From the NCBI GenBank assembly GCA_029762575.1, contig JARVGL010000004.1:1-47968 (forward strand): a DNA stretch of 47,968 nt, in the 5' to 3' direction. Both the position numbers and the translations under genes were made by a program. Below the pieces are notes generated by a model. It saw only the letters and a list, made by a program, of their open reading frames with translations, was not told where the DNA came from and did not search any database. Below, piece by piece: positions 8,861 through 17,124 of the stretch. Every line of letters starts with the position of its first letter. The first letter of the stretch is position 1. The DNA is from Thermoplasmatota archaeon. Its GTDB lineage: Archaea > Thermoplasmatota > E2 > DHVEG-1.

Positions 8861-10087
8861 ATGAGATTGATTCCGAAACTAGTTATTGCTTTTGGTCTAG
8901 TACTGTTGATAAGTCCCATAGGTCTTGCAGATCCCGCTTTAATGGTAACTTCGTATACTCTAACTCCAGATGTTCTCATGCCAGGGGATACTGCTGAGCT
9001 ACAGGTCGTTATTACTAATTTGGAGTTGACCTCGACCACAACAGTATATGAATTCAAAACGAGTACTACAACTCCGGAGATAACCACTATTACAACAAAT
9101 GCAGCAACCATCCAGAATATCTGGCTCGTCCCTGATGGAGATGGAGCTAATACCATCAAAGCTCAGGGGAATATACCTAACATCGGTGATCTAGCACCTG
9201 GTGCAAGTGTGACCGTTAGTTTTCGTCTCTCTGCTCATGAGAATATCACACCTGGACTCTATTTTCCGGTGCTTAATGTCGATGTCAAATCATATCAAAA
9301 TGTTAAATATCCGATCCCCATCCGTATAAGCTCTATTCCTGCATCAATTATTGAAAAAAATGTTCCTCAAACGATATCGCAGAGTGGATCCACCCCTATT
9401 ACAATTACTGCGGTCAATAAACGTGAGACCGCTATTGAAGATGTAATGATATCAGTAGAGACCAATGAAAACCTCTCTATCACTCCTCAAACCGTATATA
9501 TTGGTACGATGAATTCAGAAACATCACAGGACCTTACGTTCTCTGTTCAACCAAGCCAGATGAGCAAGTATAATATTTCTTTTATCATGACGTATAGGAA
9601 TGGGGAAAACGCTCATTCCTCTACCTTACAGGTACCATTAGAAGTTGTATCATATAGCGATGTTTCGCCAGTACTCTACTCGATTCCAAAAACAATACCG
9701 CTAGGCTCTTCAGATAGAATAAAACTAGAGGTCTATAACGCTAAAACTGAAGCTATAACCGGAGTTATTGTGATTCCTGAATCGAATTTAACGATTTTTC
9801 CATCCCAGTTCTTCATCGGCGCTATGGACCCAGATGATGTTTTCTCAGCATCTTTTGATATAGATACCTCCGATGCGAGCCTTGGAAATCATTCCATAAG
9901 TTTCAAGGTAATATTCAAACAAGATACGACCTATTTCGAATCCCCTAGTATCACACGATCGATACAGGTCATTACACCACCTCCCACAGAACATGATTAT
10001 TCACCCTTTATACTAGCGATATCAGTTCTCATTCTTTTTGTTGTCATCATCTTGTTCTACATACTGAGAAAACGACGTCGTCGGTGA
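8861..10087 (+). CDS. Secreted, membrane-anchored COG1361-type protein of an ABC exporter module
   Basis: The 408-residue protein has an N-terminal signal peptide (MRLIPKLVIAFGLVLLISPIGLA). Three repeated beta-sandwich (NEW3/CARDB-like) domains fill most of the exterior; one begins with ALMVTSYTLTPDVLMPGDTAELQVVI. A C-terminal helix (about 380-400) followed by RKRRRR anchors it in the membrane. Such COG1361 proteins often precede a MacB-type ATPase and permease in archaea, as here, and are thought to be the extracellular partner in place of MacA. Its TGA overlaps the GTG start of the ATPase gene, which implies translational coupling. The substrate is unknown. Confidence 0.8.
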   Translation: MRLIPKLVIAFGLVLLISPIGLADPALMVTSYTLTPDVLMPGDTAELQVVITNLELTSTTTVYEFKTSTTTPEITTITTNAATIQNIWLVPDGDGANTIKAQGNIPNIGDLAPGASVTVSFRLSAHENITPGLYFPVLNVDVKSYQNVKYPIPIRISSIPASIIEKNVPQTISQSGSTPITITAVNKRETAIEDVMISVETNENLSITPQTVYIGTMNSETSQDLTFSVQPSQMSKYNISFIMTYRNGENAHSSTLQVPLEVVSYSDVSPVLYSIPKTIPLGSSDRIKLEVYNAKTEAITGVIVIPESNLTIFPSQFFIGAMDPDDVFSASFDIDTSDASLGNHSISFKVIFKQDTTYFESPSITRSIQVITPPPTEHDYSPFILAISVLILFVVIILFYILRKRRRR

Positions 10088-10764
10088 TACATATATCAGC
10101 AGTGATAGTCACAAAAGATATTTGTAAGGTCTATGGTAGCGGCTCTATTAAGGTTGAAGCTCTTAAGAAGGTGAATATTGTCATCGACAAGGGAGATTAT
10201 ATTTCACTCATTGGTCCTTCAGGATCAGGAAAATCAACGCTGATGAACGTTCTAGGTTGTTTAGATACACCGACATCTGGTCATCTCTATATTGATGACA
10301 TAGATGTTTCAACATTGAAGGAAAACCAATTAGCAAGGATACGCCGGGAAAAGATAGGATTCATCTTTCAAAAATATAATCTCATACCCACGCTCACTGC
10401 TCTTGAGAATGTTGCCTTGGTCATGGGTTTTGCAGGTGTTGAAAACAAGAAAAGGATCATACGGGCAAAGGATCTCTTAGGCCAAGTCGGTCTTTCACAT
10501 CGTATCCATCATAAACCTTCTGAGATGAGTGGAGGAGAACAGCAGAGGGTTGCAATTGCTCGATCATTAGCAAACAACCCATCGATCATATTAGGAGATG
10601 AACCAACAGGAAATGTTGATACAAAATCTGGGATAGCTATCCTGAAGATACTAGAGAACATCAATGAACTTGGAAACACTGTTATCATCGTTACCCATAA
10701 TCTTGATCTAGCAAAAAGAGCGAAACGAATGATCAGCATACAAGATGGAATTGTAAGTGAATAA
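10084..10764 (+). CDS. MacB/LolD-type ABC transporter ATP-binding protein
   Basis: The 226-residue ATPase has Walker A GPSGSGKST (about 43-51), the Q-loop FIFQKYNLIPTLTALENV, the signature MSGGEQQR (about 144-151), Walker B SIILGDEPTGN and the switch His in IIVTHN. The LNVLGCLDTPTSG and FQKYNL features place it in the MacB/LolD subfamily, which powers mechanotransmission-type export rather than import. It starts with GTG inside a GTGA overlap with the upstream gene and is followed immediately by its permease. Confidence 0.95.
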   Translation: MIHISAVIVTKDICKVYGSGSIKVEALKKVNIVIDKGDYISLIGPSGSGKSTLMNVLGCLDTPTSGHLYIDDIDVSTLKENQLARIRREKIGFIFQKYNLIPTLTALENVALVMGFAGVENKKRIIRAKDLLGQVGLSHRIHHKPSEMSGGEQQRVAIARSLANNPSIILGDEPTGNVDTKSGIAILKILENINELGNTVIIVTHNLDLAKRAKRMISIQDGIVSE

Positions 10765-11980
10765 CATGTTTAAGGATAATTTTAATCTTGCATTCAAGAA
10801 CATCAGAGCTCGTCTCTCTCGATCATTACTTACTCTGTTAGGTATTGCGATTGGCATCATGGCGATTATATCTCTCATGGGTATAGGAGAAGGTATGAAT
10901 GTTGCGGTTACGGGAGAACTAAATTCACTTTCCGATACGATTCTTGTTAATGTTGGTGAGGGTTTTTCAATTTTCAGTAGAGGTTCCATTGATTCCACGG
11001 ATGAATATCTTACAGAGCGAGACATATCCGATATCGAACGGATAATCGGTATCAAAGAGGTGACAACACAACTAGTTGGTGGAGGTATACTTCGATTTAA
11101 TGGCGAGGATAAAGCCGTGACCCTCACTGGTATTGATTCTGATATCATGCAAATTCAATATTCTTATGAGAACCTTGAAGAAGGTACATTGTTACAAGCA
11201 AATGATCAGAACAAGATAGTCATTGGATATAAGGTAGCCTATGATTACTTTGATAGAGAGATATCAGTTGATGGGAAGGTATTGATCAATGGAAAAAAGT
11301 TCTTTGTTTCTGGTATTTTTGGTAAACAAGGGATGGGTGGTATAACATCTACCGATGATATCATACTTCTTTCCCCAAGGGATTTTGAAAAGGTTACGGG
11401 AGAAAGCAATATCTATTCAGCAACAGTAACCGTTTATGATGTAGCAAATGTTGAAAACATCGCTTTAGAAATAGAGAGAGTAATTAATGAGAACCATGGT
11501 GATGATGATTTTGCTAGTGCAACAACGATGTCATCGATTCTTGCAAGCATCCAGATGGTTCTTGGCATCATTCAAACGGTGCTTGTGGCTATAGCATCCA
11601 TAGCATTAGTGGTCGCATCTATTGGTATCATGAATACCATGCTCACATCTGTAATGGAGCGTACGAGGGAAATTGGGATTATGAAAGCAATTGGCGCAAC
11701 AAACAAAGATATCATGGTGACCTTTATCATGGAGGGTATGTTACTGAGTATCACGGGGGGACTCATTGGAATTCTCCTAGGGGTTTTCGGATCAAAAGGT
11801 GTCACAGCGGTCCTTGGAAATATCGGTCCATCTGGTAGTGCTAACCTTGAACCAGTTATTTCCCTCTTTGCAGTTGTATTAGCTGTAGGTGTATCAATGG
11901 TGGTTGGAGTGTTCTCAAGTCTGTATCCCGCATGGAAAGCAGCAAAAATGAGCCCTATTGAAGCTGTTAGATATGAATGA
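10757..11980 (+). CDS. MacB-like FtsX-domain ABC transporter permease
   Basis: The protein of about 405 residues begins NLAFKNIRARLSRSLLTLLGIAIGIMAIISLM, the MacB_PCD start with TM1. A periplasmic-type domain with DS(D)I, TERDI and LTGID segments follows. Three C-terminal helices form the FtsX core (from about 255), with MLTSVMERTREIGIMKAIGAT and the end SSLYPAWKAAKMSPIEAVRYE. Both GTG at 10757, overlapping the ATPase stop, and ATG at 10766, two bases after it, are possible starts. With the two genes upstream it forms a complete exporter. The cargo cannot be inferred. Confidence 0.92.
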   Translation: MNNMFKDNFNLAFKNIRARLSRSLLTLLGIAIGIMAIISLMGIGEGMNVAVTGELNSLSDTILVNVGEGFSIFSRGSIDSTDEYLTERDISDIERIIGIKEVTTQLVGGGILRFNGEDKAVTLTGIDSDIMQIQYSYENLEEGTLLQANDQNKIVIGYKVAYDYFDREISVDGKVLINGKKFFVSGIFGKQGMGGITSTDDIILLSPRDFEKVTGESNIYSATVTVYDVANVENIALEIERVINENHGDDDFASATTMSSILASIQMVLGIIQTVLVAIASIALVVASIGIMNTMLTSVMERTREIGIMKAIGATNKDIMVTFIMEGMLLSITGGLIGILLGVFGSKGVTAVLGNIGPSGSANLEPVISLFAVVLAVGVSMVVGVFSSLYPAWKAAKMSPIEAVRYE

Positions 11981-12057
11981 TCACTAAAGATGAAATAAGT
12001 AGAATTCACATCGTTTTCTTTTTTTATCACGGTTTTTAGCATGAAAATTTCATTACA

Positions 12058-12066
12058 TTTATATAT
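12058..12066 (+). promoter_or_regulatory. TATA box implying a leaderless zinc-ribbon mRNA
   Basis: TTTATATAT lies about 30 nt before the ATG at 12092, so transcription should begin at or next to that codon. This rules out the in-frame ATG at 12041, which lies upstream of the TATA box. Confidence 0.5.
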
Positions 12067-12091
12067 GGCTTCCAATAACATATATCGTTCA

Positions 12092-12310
12092 ATGGTAACA
12101 GTATGGACCTGCCCTAACTGTGGGGCAGACATGAAAAAGATCGATGATTTAGAACCACCCTGTTATGTATGCTCTAACTGTGGATGTTCTATGGAAGCGG
12201 AAGAACAGAATTTCCATAATGGGGAGGTCTGTCCAAACTGTCACAAGCTCTTCAGCGAATCAAATGAATGCCCTCATTGCGGTTATGACCTAGGGTCTGA
12301 TTTTGATTAA
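12092..12310 (+). CDS. 72-aa protein with two zinc ribbons
   Basis: MVTVWTCPNCGADM opens the first ribbon (CPNC ... CSNC). The second follows from about residue 48 (CPNC ... CPHCGYDLG). The eight Cys are evenly paired as CxxC, as in small double-zinc-ribbon proteins common in archaea. The start at 12092 is chosen because the TATA box sits between it and the longer in-frame start. No operon partner is present; the gene follows the ABC permease after 111 bp with its own promoter. The molecular role is unknown. Confidence 0.7.
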   Translation: MVTVWTCPNCGADMKKIDDLEPPCYVCSNCGCSMEAEEQNFHNGEVCPNCHKLFSESNECPHCGYDLGSDFD

Positions 12311-12590
12311 TATCCTCTTGTGACCGTATTATATCAAAATGAATCTTTCCAAAATATAAAGCGATACTTTTGAAATAAGATATTTGTCTGGAATTATTTC
12401 TCAATGTCTGTTGATACAAAATATTGGTCAGGCTCTCACTTTTTTAATACGTTTCTTTATTCAATAAGCAATATGTATGAACTATGATGTTGTCATGATC
12501 TTATAGAATGTAATAAAGATAGGAAAAATTTAAACATATATTCTGTTATGTTAACTATCTAAAAAATATGTAAAAGGAACGGTCTTTGTA

Positions 12591-13193
12591 ATGGATGCCA
12601 CAATTTTTTCACAGATGGATCTATATCAGTTTGTCCTTCTTCCCTTGATGATTTTCTTTGCTAGAGTATGCGATGTAAGTCTTGGAACGATCCGTATCAT
12701 TTTCATCTCAAAAGGTATTAGGTACTTAGCACCTCTTGTTGGTTTTTTTGAGGTGATCATTTGGCTTCTAGCAATTGGTCAGATCATGCAGAATCTTAGT
12801 AATGCATATTATTATCTCTTTTATGCTGCAGGGTTTGCAACAGGTAACTATGTTGGGATTTTTATCGAAGAAAAACTTTCTATTGGGACAGTTGGGATCC
12901 GTATTATTACAAAACGAGATGCAAAAAAACTTGTGGATGTACTCAAAAAGCACAAATTCTCTGTTTCAGTTGTGGATGGGGACGGAGCTACTGGACCTAT
13001 CAAGATAATCTTTGCAGTAACACCTCGACAAAACATCTCCAAAATCATTAAGATAGTCAAAGCAAACAACCCTAATGCGTTTTATTCGATTGAGGATATT
13101 AGATTTGTTAATGAAACATTAGAATCTAACTCGGCATCATTCTGGAAAAGAAAATACCAGATTTTCAATAGACGTTTTAGAAAAGGTAAGTGA
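12591..13193 (+). CDS. UPF0316 membrane protein (DUF5698 + DUF2179)
   Basis: The 200-residue protein has three N-terminal helices (about 12-33, 42-63, 66-88), including FFARVCDVSLGTIRIIFISKG, the conserved DUF5698 signature. A soluble alpha-beta domain follows, beginning GIRIITKRDAKKLVDVLKKH and ending in IKAVKAN-like and YSIEDIRFVN segments (DUF2179). This is the usual UPF0316 order and length. Function in the family is unestablished; the C-terminal domain resembles ligand-binding regulatory modules. AAAAGGAACGG (about 12572-12582) precedes the ATG and an AATTTAAACATATA TATA box lies at 12527-12540. The gene is solitary. The 280-bp gap before it holds only the promoter and AT-rich sequence. 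Confidence 0.85.
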   Translation: MDATIFSQMDLYQFVLLPLMIFFARVCDVSLGTIRIIFISKGIRYLAPLVGFFEVIIWLLAIGQIMQNLSNAYYYLFYAAGFATGNYVGIFIEEKLSIGTVGIRIITKRDAKKLVDVLKKHKFSVSVVDGDGATGPIKIIFAVTPRQNISKIIKIVKANNPNAFYSIEDIRFVNETLESNSASFWKRKYQIFNRRFRKGK

Positions 13194-13212
13194 TAGAATG
13201 AAATAATAAAAC

Positions 13213-13227
13213 GTCTTTTCGAAAGAC
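13213..13227. terminator. Hairpin between convergent genes
   Basis: GTCTTT-TCG-AAAGAC forms a perfect 6-bp stem with a 3-nt loop. It lies directly after the stop of the minus-strand Cys-cluster gene and 20 nt after the UPF0316 gene. Location favours a shared terminator, but there is no strong U tract. Confidence 0.35.
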
Positions 13228-13782
13228 TCAATTTCTATCAAGGTCTTTAATAATATTTCTAGTTCCATAATATCTTTGTTGTGATCCCATATCCTTAAGT
13301 AATGAAAAAATTTGTGTCTTGACCTTCCGTACATCCTCTGCACTCATAAGAGATTTGGTATTATGACTACATAAAAGTTCTTGAGTGACACCTTGTAAGC
13401 GGCAAACAATAGGACGAACTGGATAAATGAGACATCCATTCTTTGAGAGATATGGGCAATGCATTCCATTCTTTTCGAATTCTTCGTGAGTCAATTGTAT
13501 ATAATCCAGATGATGTTCTTTTAAATATGATCTGATCAGAATCTCTTCAGGTTCAAACCAAAAAATTGGGCCACAGCAGCTATGACAATGAGAGCAATTC
13601 ATCGTTGGAATCAAAGAATAAATATTGAAGAGTCTATCAATTATTTCGTTCTGTTTTAACAAGGATCGCACACACCTCTTTGATGATGGTATGGAATAGA
13701 ATGGAGTGTATTCATTGTGGTTTTCCTCCTTATACCGGTATACAAAAAGATTCCTGCATAAGCCAATTGAGTTGAAAATCAC
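13228..13782 (-). CDS. YkgJ-family Cys-cluster protein
   Basis: The 184-residue protein contains CSHCHSCCG near residue 59, then CPYL, GCLIY and RPIVCRLQG (about 109-131). This is the conserved Cys arrangement of the YkgJ/CxxCxxCC family, thought to bind zinc or iron. The C-terminal third is helical and charged. The first 55 residues are not recognisable, and the ATG at 13782 has no good ribosome site, so the true start may lie further in. It is convergent with the UPF0316 gene. Function is unknown beyond probable metal binding. Confidence 0.75.
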   Translation of the reverse strand: MIFNSIGLCRNLFVYRYKEENHNEYTPFYSIPSSKRCVRSLLKQNEIIDRLFNIYSLIPTMNCSHCHSCCGPIFWFEPEEILIRSYLKEHHLDYIQLTHEEFEKNGMHCPYLSKNGCLIYPVRPIVCRLQGVTQELLCSHNTKSLMSAEDVRKVKTQIFSLLKDMGSQQRYYGTRNIIKDLDRN

Positions 13783-13868
13783 TCATTCGTTTCATAATAA
13801 TATACGGATAAGGAATCTATATGTATAAAAAAACATTTGGTAACGCTAAAATGTTTTTACATTGATGT

Positions 13869-14051
13869 ATGTATTCTATTTCGATAGTACTGTTCCTTAG
13901 TATCTTATCATCTTTTTTTGCTGTCTTCTTAATTTTTTTATTGAGGTATCTATGGAACTTTGAACAAATGATCATAGATACAATCTATTTACTTTTTAAG
14001 GTTCATTCTAGTGAATCTGAATTCGTTATATGTGAAAAAAAAGAAAAATGA
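13869..14051 (+). CDS. Possible 60-aa single-span membrane protein
   Basis: The frame begins MYSISIVLFLSILSSFFAVFLIFLLRYLW, one long hydrophobic helix, and ends in a charged tail (CEKKEK). A GTATAAAAA element (13823-13831) lies about 40 nt upstream. No ribosome site and no family match are seen. The AT-rich composition could generate such a hydrophobic frame by chance, so this is tentative. Confidence 0.35.
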   Translation: MYSISIVLFLSILSSFFAVFLIFLLRYLWNFEQMIIDTIYLLFKVHSSESEFVICEKKEK

Positions 14052-14109
14052 TGTAGAAAAACATATAAAAAATATGATGTTGTAAGACAATGTATCAGGA
14101 TGTGAAGAT

Positions 14110-14550
14110 ATGGTAGATAACAAAAAAATACTTTATTTGATGGTTCAAGAACATAAGAAGGTCGAAGACCTTATTGATTTATTTGAACAAAGTATCGATT
14201 CTGAATATGAAGAAATGAGACAAGCATTCACTAAAATGGAATGGAAACTAGAAAAACATCTCTTCATGGAAGAAAAAGCAATATTTACGATGTACGAACC
14301 CCAAGACGTCAAACAAGGATACGATATGCTTCCTACAGTGACAACACATCATAATGAGATACTTAACCGACTAAGTATGATGCGTCGTGCGATACAAAAC
14401 GGTCAAACACCAACAGAGGTCCATGCGTTCAAAACATTTCTTGTTAGACATAGAGACTTTGAGGAAAGGGATCTGTATCCAAGATTGGAAGATGTTCTTA
14501 CCCAAGATCAAAAAGATCAGATCATAGAAAGGATACATGAACTTATATAA
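14110..14550 (+). CDS. Hemerythrin-like (HHE domain) protein
   Basis: The 146-residue helical protein carries diiron-ligand segments: EHKKVEDLID near the start, KLEKHLFMEEKAIF at about 48-61, TTHHNEIL at about 77-84 and VRHRDFEERDLYPRLE at about 115-130. These are the ordered H/HxxxE/H/HxxxE elements of the hemerythrin HHE family. Members bind O2 or NO or repair iron centres. It has a TATA element (ACATATAAAAAATA near 14057-14070) and AGGATGTGAAGAT before the ATG. It is followed after about 15 nt by a small zinc-ribbon gene and converges on the redox operon, so an oxygen- or NO-related role is likely. Confidence 0.9.
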   Translation: MVDNKKILYLMVQEHKKVEDLIDLFEQSIDSEYEEMRQAFTKMEWKLEKHLFMEEKAIFTMYEPQDVKQGYDMLPTVTTHHNEILNRLSMMRRAIQNGQTPTEVHAFKTFLVRHRDFEERDLYPRLEDVLTQDQKDQIIERIHELI

Positions 14551-14565
14551 GGTGGTTTATTGAAA

Positions 14566-14757
14566 ATGAGTGAAAAAAAAGGATATAAATGTAATACCTG
14601 TGGAAAAACGATTATAACAGAAAACGATTCAAATCCATATTGTTGTGATGCTCCAATGACTCAAGTCCCATTGGATATCTGTTTGCAACCAGCACATGCA
14701 GAGCATGCACGCCCTATGAATGATGAAGATGCATGTGATGATTTCAGATCAGGTTGA
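14566..14757 (+). CDS. Small zinc/iron-ribbon protein with CC-x-PM motif
   Basis: The 63-residue protein MSEKKGYKCNTCGKTI ... NPYCCDAPMTQ has the CxxC and CC arrangement of desulforedoxin-type iron sites, as in the N-terminal domain of the desulfoferrodoxin encoded at 17944. A conserved-looking tail (PAHAEHARPMNDEDACDD) follows. The ATG at 14566 is preferred over a TTG at 14560 because AGGTGG (about 14550-14555) sits at proper distance. It is probably cotranscribed with the hemerythrin gene, which suggests a role in redox or metal handling. The specific function is unknown. Confidence 0.7.
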   Translation: MSEKKGYKCNTCGKTIITENDSNPYCCDAPMTQVPLDICLQPAHAEHARPMNDEDACDDFRSG

Positions 14758-14776
14758 ACTAAGCATTGATGTAAAC

Positions 14777-14790
14777 GATACATTCGTATC
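14777..14790. terminator. Weak hairpin between convergent genes
   Basis: GATAC-ATTC-GTATC forms a 5-bp stem in the 31-bp gap between the zinc-ribbon gene and the last gene of the redox operon. It overlaps the latter's stop codon. Position suggests termination, but the stem is short and no U tract follows. Confidence 0.25.
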
Positions 14791-15316
14791 AAGCGAATCT
14801 TTCAAATCGATCCTTTTCAGCTTTACAAATAGGACAACGTTCTGGCGGTTTATCCCGTGCGCAAAGATATCCACACACACGACATCGCCAGATAGTAAAC
14901 CCTTGTTTCAACGGTTCTTGTAAAAGAGTGTGGTGTTGACGTTGTTTCAAGTTAGATCTTCGTTCATGATCTTTAGGTCTACGCTCCGGGATCGATGTTA
15001 TCTGTTTTTCTCCTTTTACAACATCTTCTGAGACATAGAGACCACAAAAACATGAACCATACTCTTCTAGATCTATATCACGGTAATCACAAGGACAGAT
15101 GATATCAAGGTCTTCCTTTTTCTCTCCTGATGCAAGACGGCAGGGGCATGCAGGATATCCATAACGTTTCTCGTTTACACAGAGCCCGTGTACTAGATCC
15201 CTTGTGAATTCTTCATCAGGATTCAAATGATAGCTTGATGCCTCGGCCTCTTGATCAAGTCGCTCATAGAGCCGTGAAACATCTGATTCTGTAACTTCAT
15301 TGTTTCGTGTTGTCAT
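14789..15316 (-). CDS. Ferredoxin:thioredoxin reductase catalytic domain fused to rubredoxin-like domain
   Basis: The N-terminal part of this 175-residue protein has the three Cys pairs of the ferredoxin:thioredoxin reductase catalytic subunit: ACPCR (about 56-60), ICPCD (about 73-77) and SCFCGLY (about 87-93). These supply a [4Fe-4S] cluster and the redox disulfide. A linker of about 45 residues leads to a C-terminal rubredoxin-like iron site (WRCRVCGY ... ERCPICKAEKDRFE), the short type seen in rubrerythrins. It probably passes ferredoxin or rubredoxin electrons to thioredoxin- or glutaredoxin-like proteins. Its start overlaps the end of the glutaredoxin gene (ATGA type), making that protein the likely partner. 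Confidence 0.9.
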   Translation of the reverse strand: MTTRNNEVTESDVSRLYERLDQEAEASSYHLNPDEEFTRDLVHGLCVNEKRYGYPACPCRLASGEKKEDLDIICPCDYRDIDLEEYGSCFCGLYVSEDVVKGEKQITSIPERRPKDHERRSNLKQRQHHTLLQEPLKQGFTIWRCRVCGYLCARDKPPERCPICKAEKDRFERFA

Positions 15317-15594
15317 TCCAATGCTTCCCGAATTCTTTCTTCCTTAAAACCAATGATACAGTCCTTTCCATTAAGAACAATGGTTGGAAATGAACAATCT
15401 GGATTCCATCTTTCAAGTTGCTTTACGATCGCCTCTTTTCTCTCCGCCTCAAGTAAATCAACATAGACATAATCATATGAAACACCTAGATCGTCTAGAA
15501 GCTTGCGGGTCCTTCTACACCATACACACGTACTTAATGCAAAGAGTTGTATATCGGCCTTTTCTTTACCACTGACATGGGTGAATTCATCCAT
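15313..15594 (-). CDS. Glutaredoxin-like protein
   Basis: The 93-residue protein has a thioredoxin-fold start, IQLFALSTCVWCRRTRKLLDDLGV, with active site CVWC, then the cis-Pro segment CSFPTIVLNG and GFKEERIREALE. These are all standard for glutaredoxin/NrdH-like proteins. The start at 15594 (MDEFTH...) is chosen because GTGAGGAAG lies upstream and the ATG overlaps the nitroreductase stop by 8 nt. A longer frame to 15630 has no signal. It is cotranscribed with the ferredoxin:thioredoxin reductase fusion, which could reduce it in place of glutathione. Confidence 0.9.
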   Translation of the reverse strand: MDEFTHVSGKEKADIQLFALSTCVWCRRTRKLLDDLGVSYDYVYVDLLEAERKEAIVKQLERWNPDCSFPTIVLNGKDCIIGFKEERIREALE

Positions 15595-16159
15595 TGTGTT
15601 CTTCCTCACTGTATGTATTATAATGGACAAACAAGCTATATTGTTTTCTCAAAGGCCTTTTTAATTCCTGCTGCTGTTGTTTCTCGGATAAAATGGGTTT
15701 GATCATCGTAGCATGTTTGCCGACAACGATAATTGAGATTACTTTAAGGTCTTCTGGTATATTGAGAATATCCCTTGTTTTCTTGGGGCTATAACCCGCT
15801 ATTGGATGGGCAACAAGACCTAGTTCAGTTGCTCTTAGTATAAGAAAACCTGTTGATATGCCAGTGTCGAATAAGTAATATTCACGGTCATAAATCACAC
15901 AATCATCTGTTTTTCGAGCGCATACTATGATATATAATGATGCATCTTTTGCCCATTCATTACCCTTTGAAAGGGCTTCATGCATCTCTTTAAGTTTTAC
16001 CTTAGAAAAGACAAAGATATATCGCCAGGGTTGATTATTAAAACATGAAGGAGACAGTTGTGCTGCTGAAATTAGTTGATGTATTACCTCTTCTGTCACC
16101 TCTATATGATCAAGTGATCGATATGCTCTTCTTGTTCCAATCGTCTCTTTCACAGTCAT
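15587..16159 (-). CDS. Nitroreductase-family flavoprotein
   Basis: The 190-residue protein begins ETIGTRRAYRSLDHIEVT, the FMN-phosphate-binding RRxxR element. It continues with QLSPSCFNNQPWRYIFV (about 34-50) and the C-terminal GLVAHPIAGYSPKKTRDILNIPEDL, the nitroreductase pattern. Members are FMN enzymes that transfer electrons from NAD(P)H or other donors to quinones, nitro compounds or metals. It is 27 nt downstream of the SufBD gene and overlaps the glutaredoxin gene, so it belongs to the long redox operon. The physiological substrate cannot be told. Confidence 0.9.
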   Translation of the reverse strand: MTVKETIGTRRAYRSLDHIEVTEEVIHQLISAAQLSPSCFNNQPWRYIFVFSKVKLKEMHEALSKGNEWAKDASLYIIVCARKTDDCVIYDREYYLFDTGISTGFLILRATELGLVAHPIAGYSPKKTRDILNIPEDLKVISIIVVGKHATMIKPILSEKQQQQELKRPLRKQYSLFVHYNTYSEEEHNG

Positions 16160-16185
16160 AGGTCAGCACATCATAAAAATAACCG

Positions 16186-17124
16186 TTATCGTAATAATCC
16201 TTGGATGATAAGATCAGTTGCTTTTTCCTCATCAAGACCTCGTGCCATCAATGTTTGAAGTTGTTTAGAATCAACACTTCCAAGAGATGCCTCATGGGTG
16301 ATATGGGCCTTTGGATGATTCACCTTAACAATGGGAACAGCGCTTACAACTCCATTATCTTGTACGATCTCTTTACAGTCAACATGTCCTCTTGCATAAG
16401 CTGCCGACGCCGTTAATTCACTATACACTTCAGCTGTTGCATCATCACGTACCGCAACCCTTGACAATAATACACCATGGGCATGTTCACCGTTCAAATG
16501 ACCTTTTTCTTTTATATGTACGATATCAGTATGGGTCGCATTCACTTTAGCATTCATCTCAAGAACACTATATGGTCCGCAGAATGTCTCATAATCGATG
16601 TCAATTCGCCCAACCCTTCCCTTCAACAACTCAAAATCGGTCTTATATCGTGCATGATCCTGTAAATGTATCGTTGCCTTTGGAACAACGGTGATTCCAC
16701 CACTTTCTCCATGGATATGACGTTCAATATATGAGTACGATGCATGTTTTCCAATATTGATAGTTGCATTCATCAGATGCTGTATCTTTTCTGCAATAGG
16801 AAAGGTACAATGAGCCAGTACCTGTATCGATGAACGATCTTCAATGGTAATATCCATGTTTATCCGTTGTATCCCTTCTTTATGCATCAAACCAAAACAC
16901 ATATGGACAGGGTTTGCCACCACCGTGTTTTTCTTAAGTCGTATCTGTAGATCGATACCATCTGGGATTTCCCTTGGTTCGATGATCAATCCAGGGACTC
17001 CCTGAAGGGAAACGACCTTGTCATGATGGATGAACAGATGTGCGACATCCTTATTAGCAAAGATGTCCTGGGTGATACCTGAAGCCCTGGATAACGATTT
17101 TTTTATTGATTCATCAGAGTTCAT
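16186..17124 (-). CDS. SufB/SufD-family Fe-S assembly scaffold
   Basis: The 312-residue protein has the right-handed beta-helix SufBD core, with YSYIERHIHG, GPYSVLEMNAKVNA and ELTASAAYARGHVDCKEIVQ. It also has the conserved end VNHPKAHITHEASLGSVDSKQLQTLMARGLDEEKA. The Cys in GHVDCKE and HEAS fit the scaffold's cluster-assembly residues. It is shorter than bacterial SufB (about 480) and matches the short archaeal form. It overlaps sufC by 4 nt, and no second SufB/SufD, SufS or SufU is present, so this is a minimal SufC-SufBD pair. Confidence 0.92.
   Translation of the reverse strand: MNSDESIKKSLSRASGITQDIFANKDVAHLFIHHDKVVSLQGVPGLIIEPREIPDGIDLQIRLKKNTVVANPVHMCFGLMHKEGIQRINMDITIEDRSSIQVLAHCTFPIAEKIQHLMNATINIGKHASYSYIERHIHGESGGITVVPKATIHLQDHARYKTDFELLKGRVGRIDIDYETFCGPYSVLEMNAKVNATHTDIVHIKEKGHLNGEHAHGVLLSRVAVRDDATAEVYSELTASAAYARGHVDCKEIVQDNGVVSAVPIVKVNHPKAHITHEASLGSVDSKQLQTLMARGLDEEKATDLIIQGLLR

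Noticed and set aside
8761-9159. Minus-strand 132-codon frame opposite the COG1361 gene
   Set aside because: It overlaps the signal peptide and first domain of a well-supported gene and shows no family features.
11572-12132. Minus-strand 186-codon frame opposite the ABC permease
   Set aside because: It is antisense to the conserved FtsX core and runs across the promoter of the zinc-ribbon gene.
12310-12591. Possible gene in the 280-bp gap before the UPF0316 gene
   Set aside because: Stops interrupt all frames at short intervals, and the only recognisable elements are the TATA box and ribosome site of the next gene.
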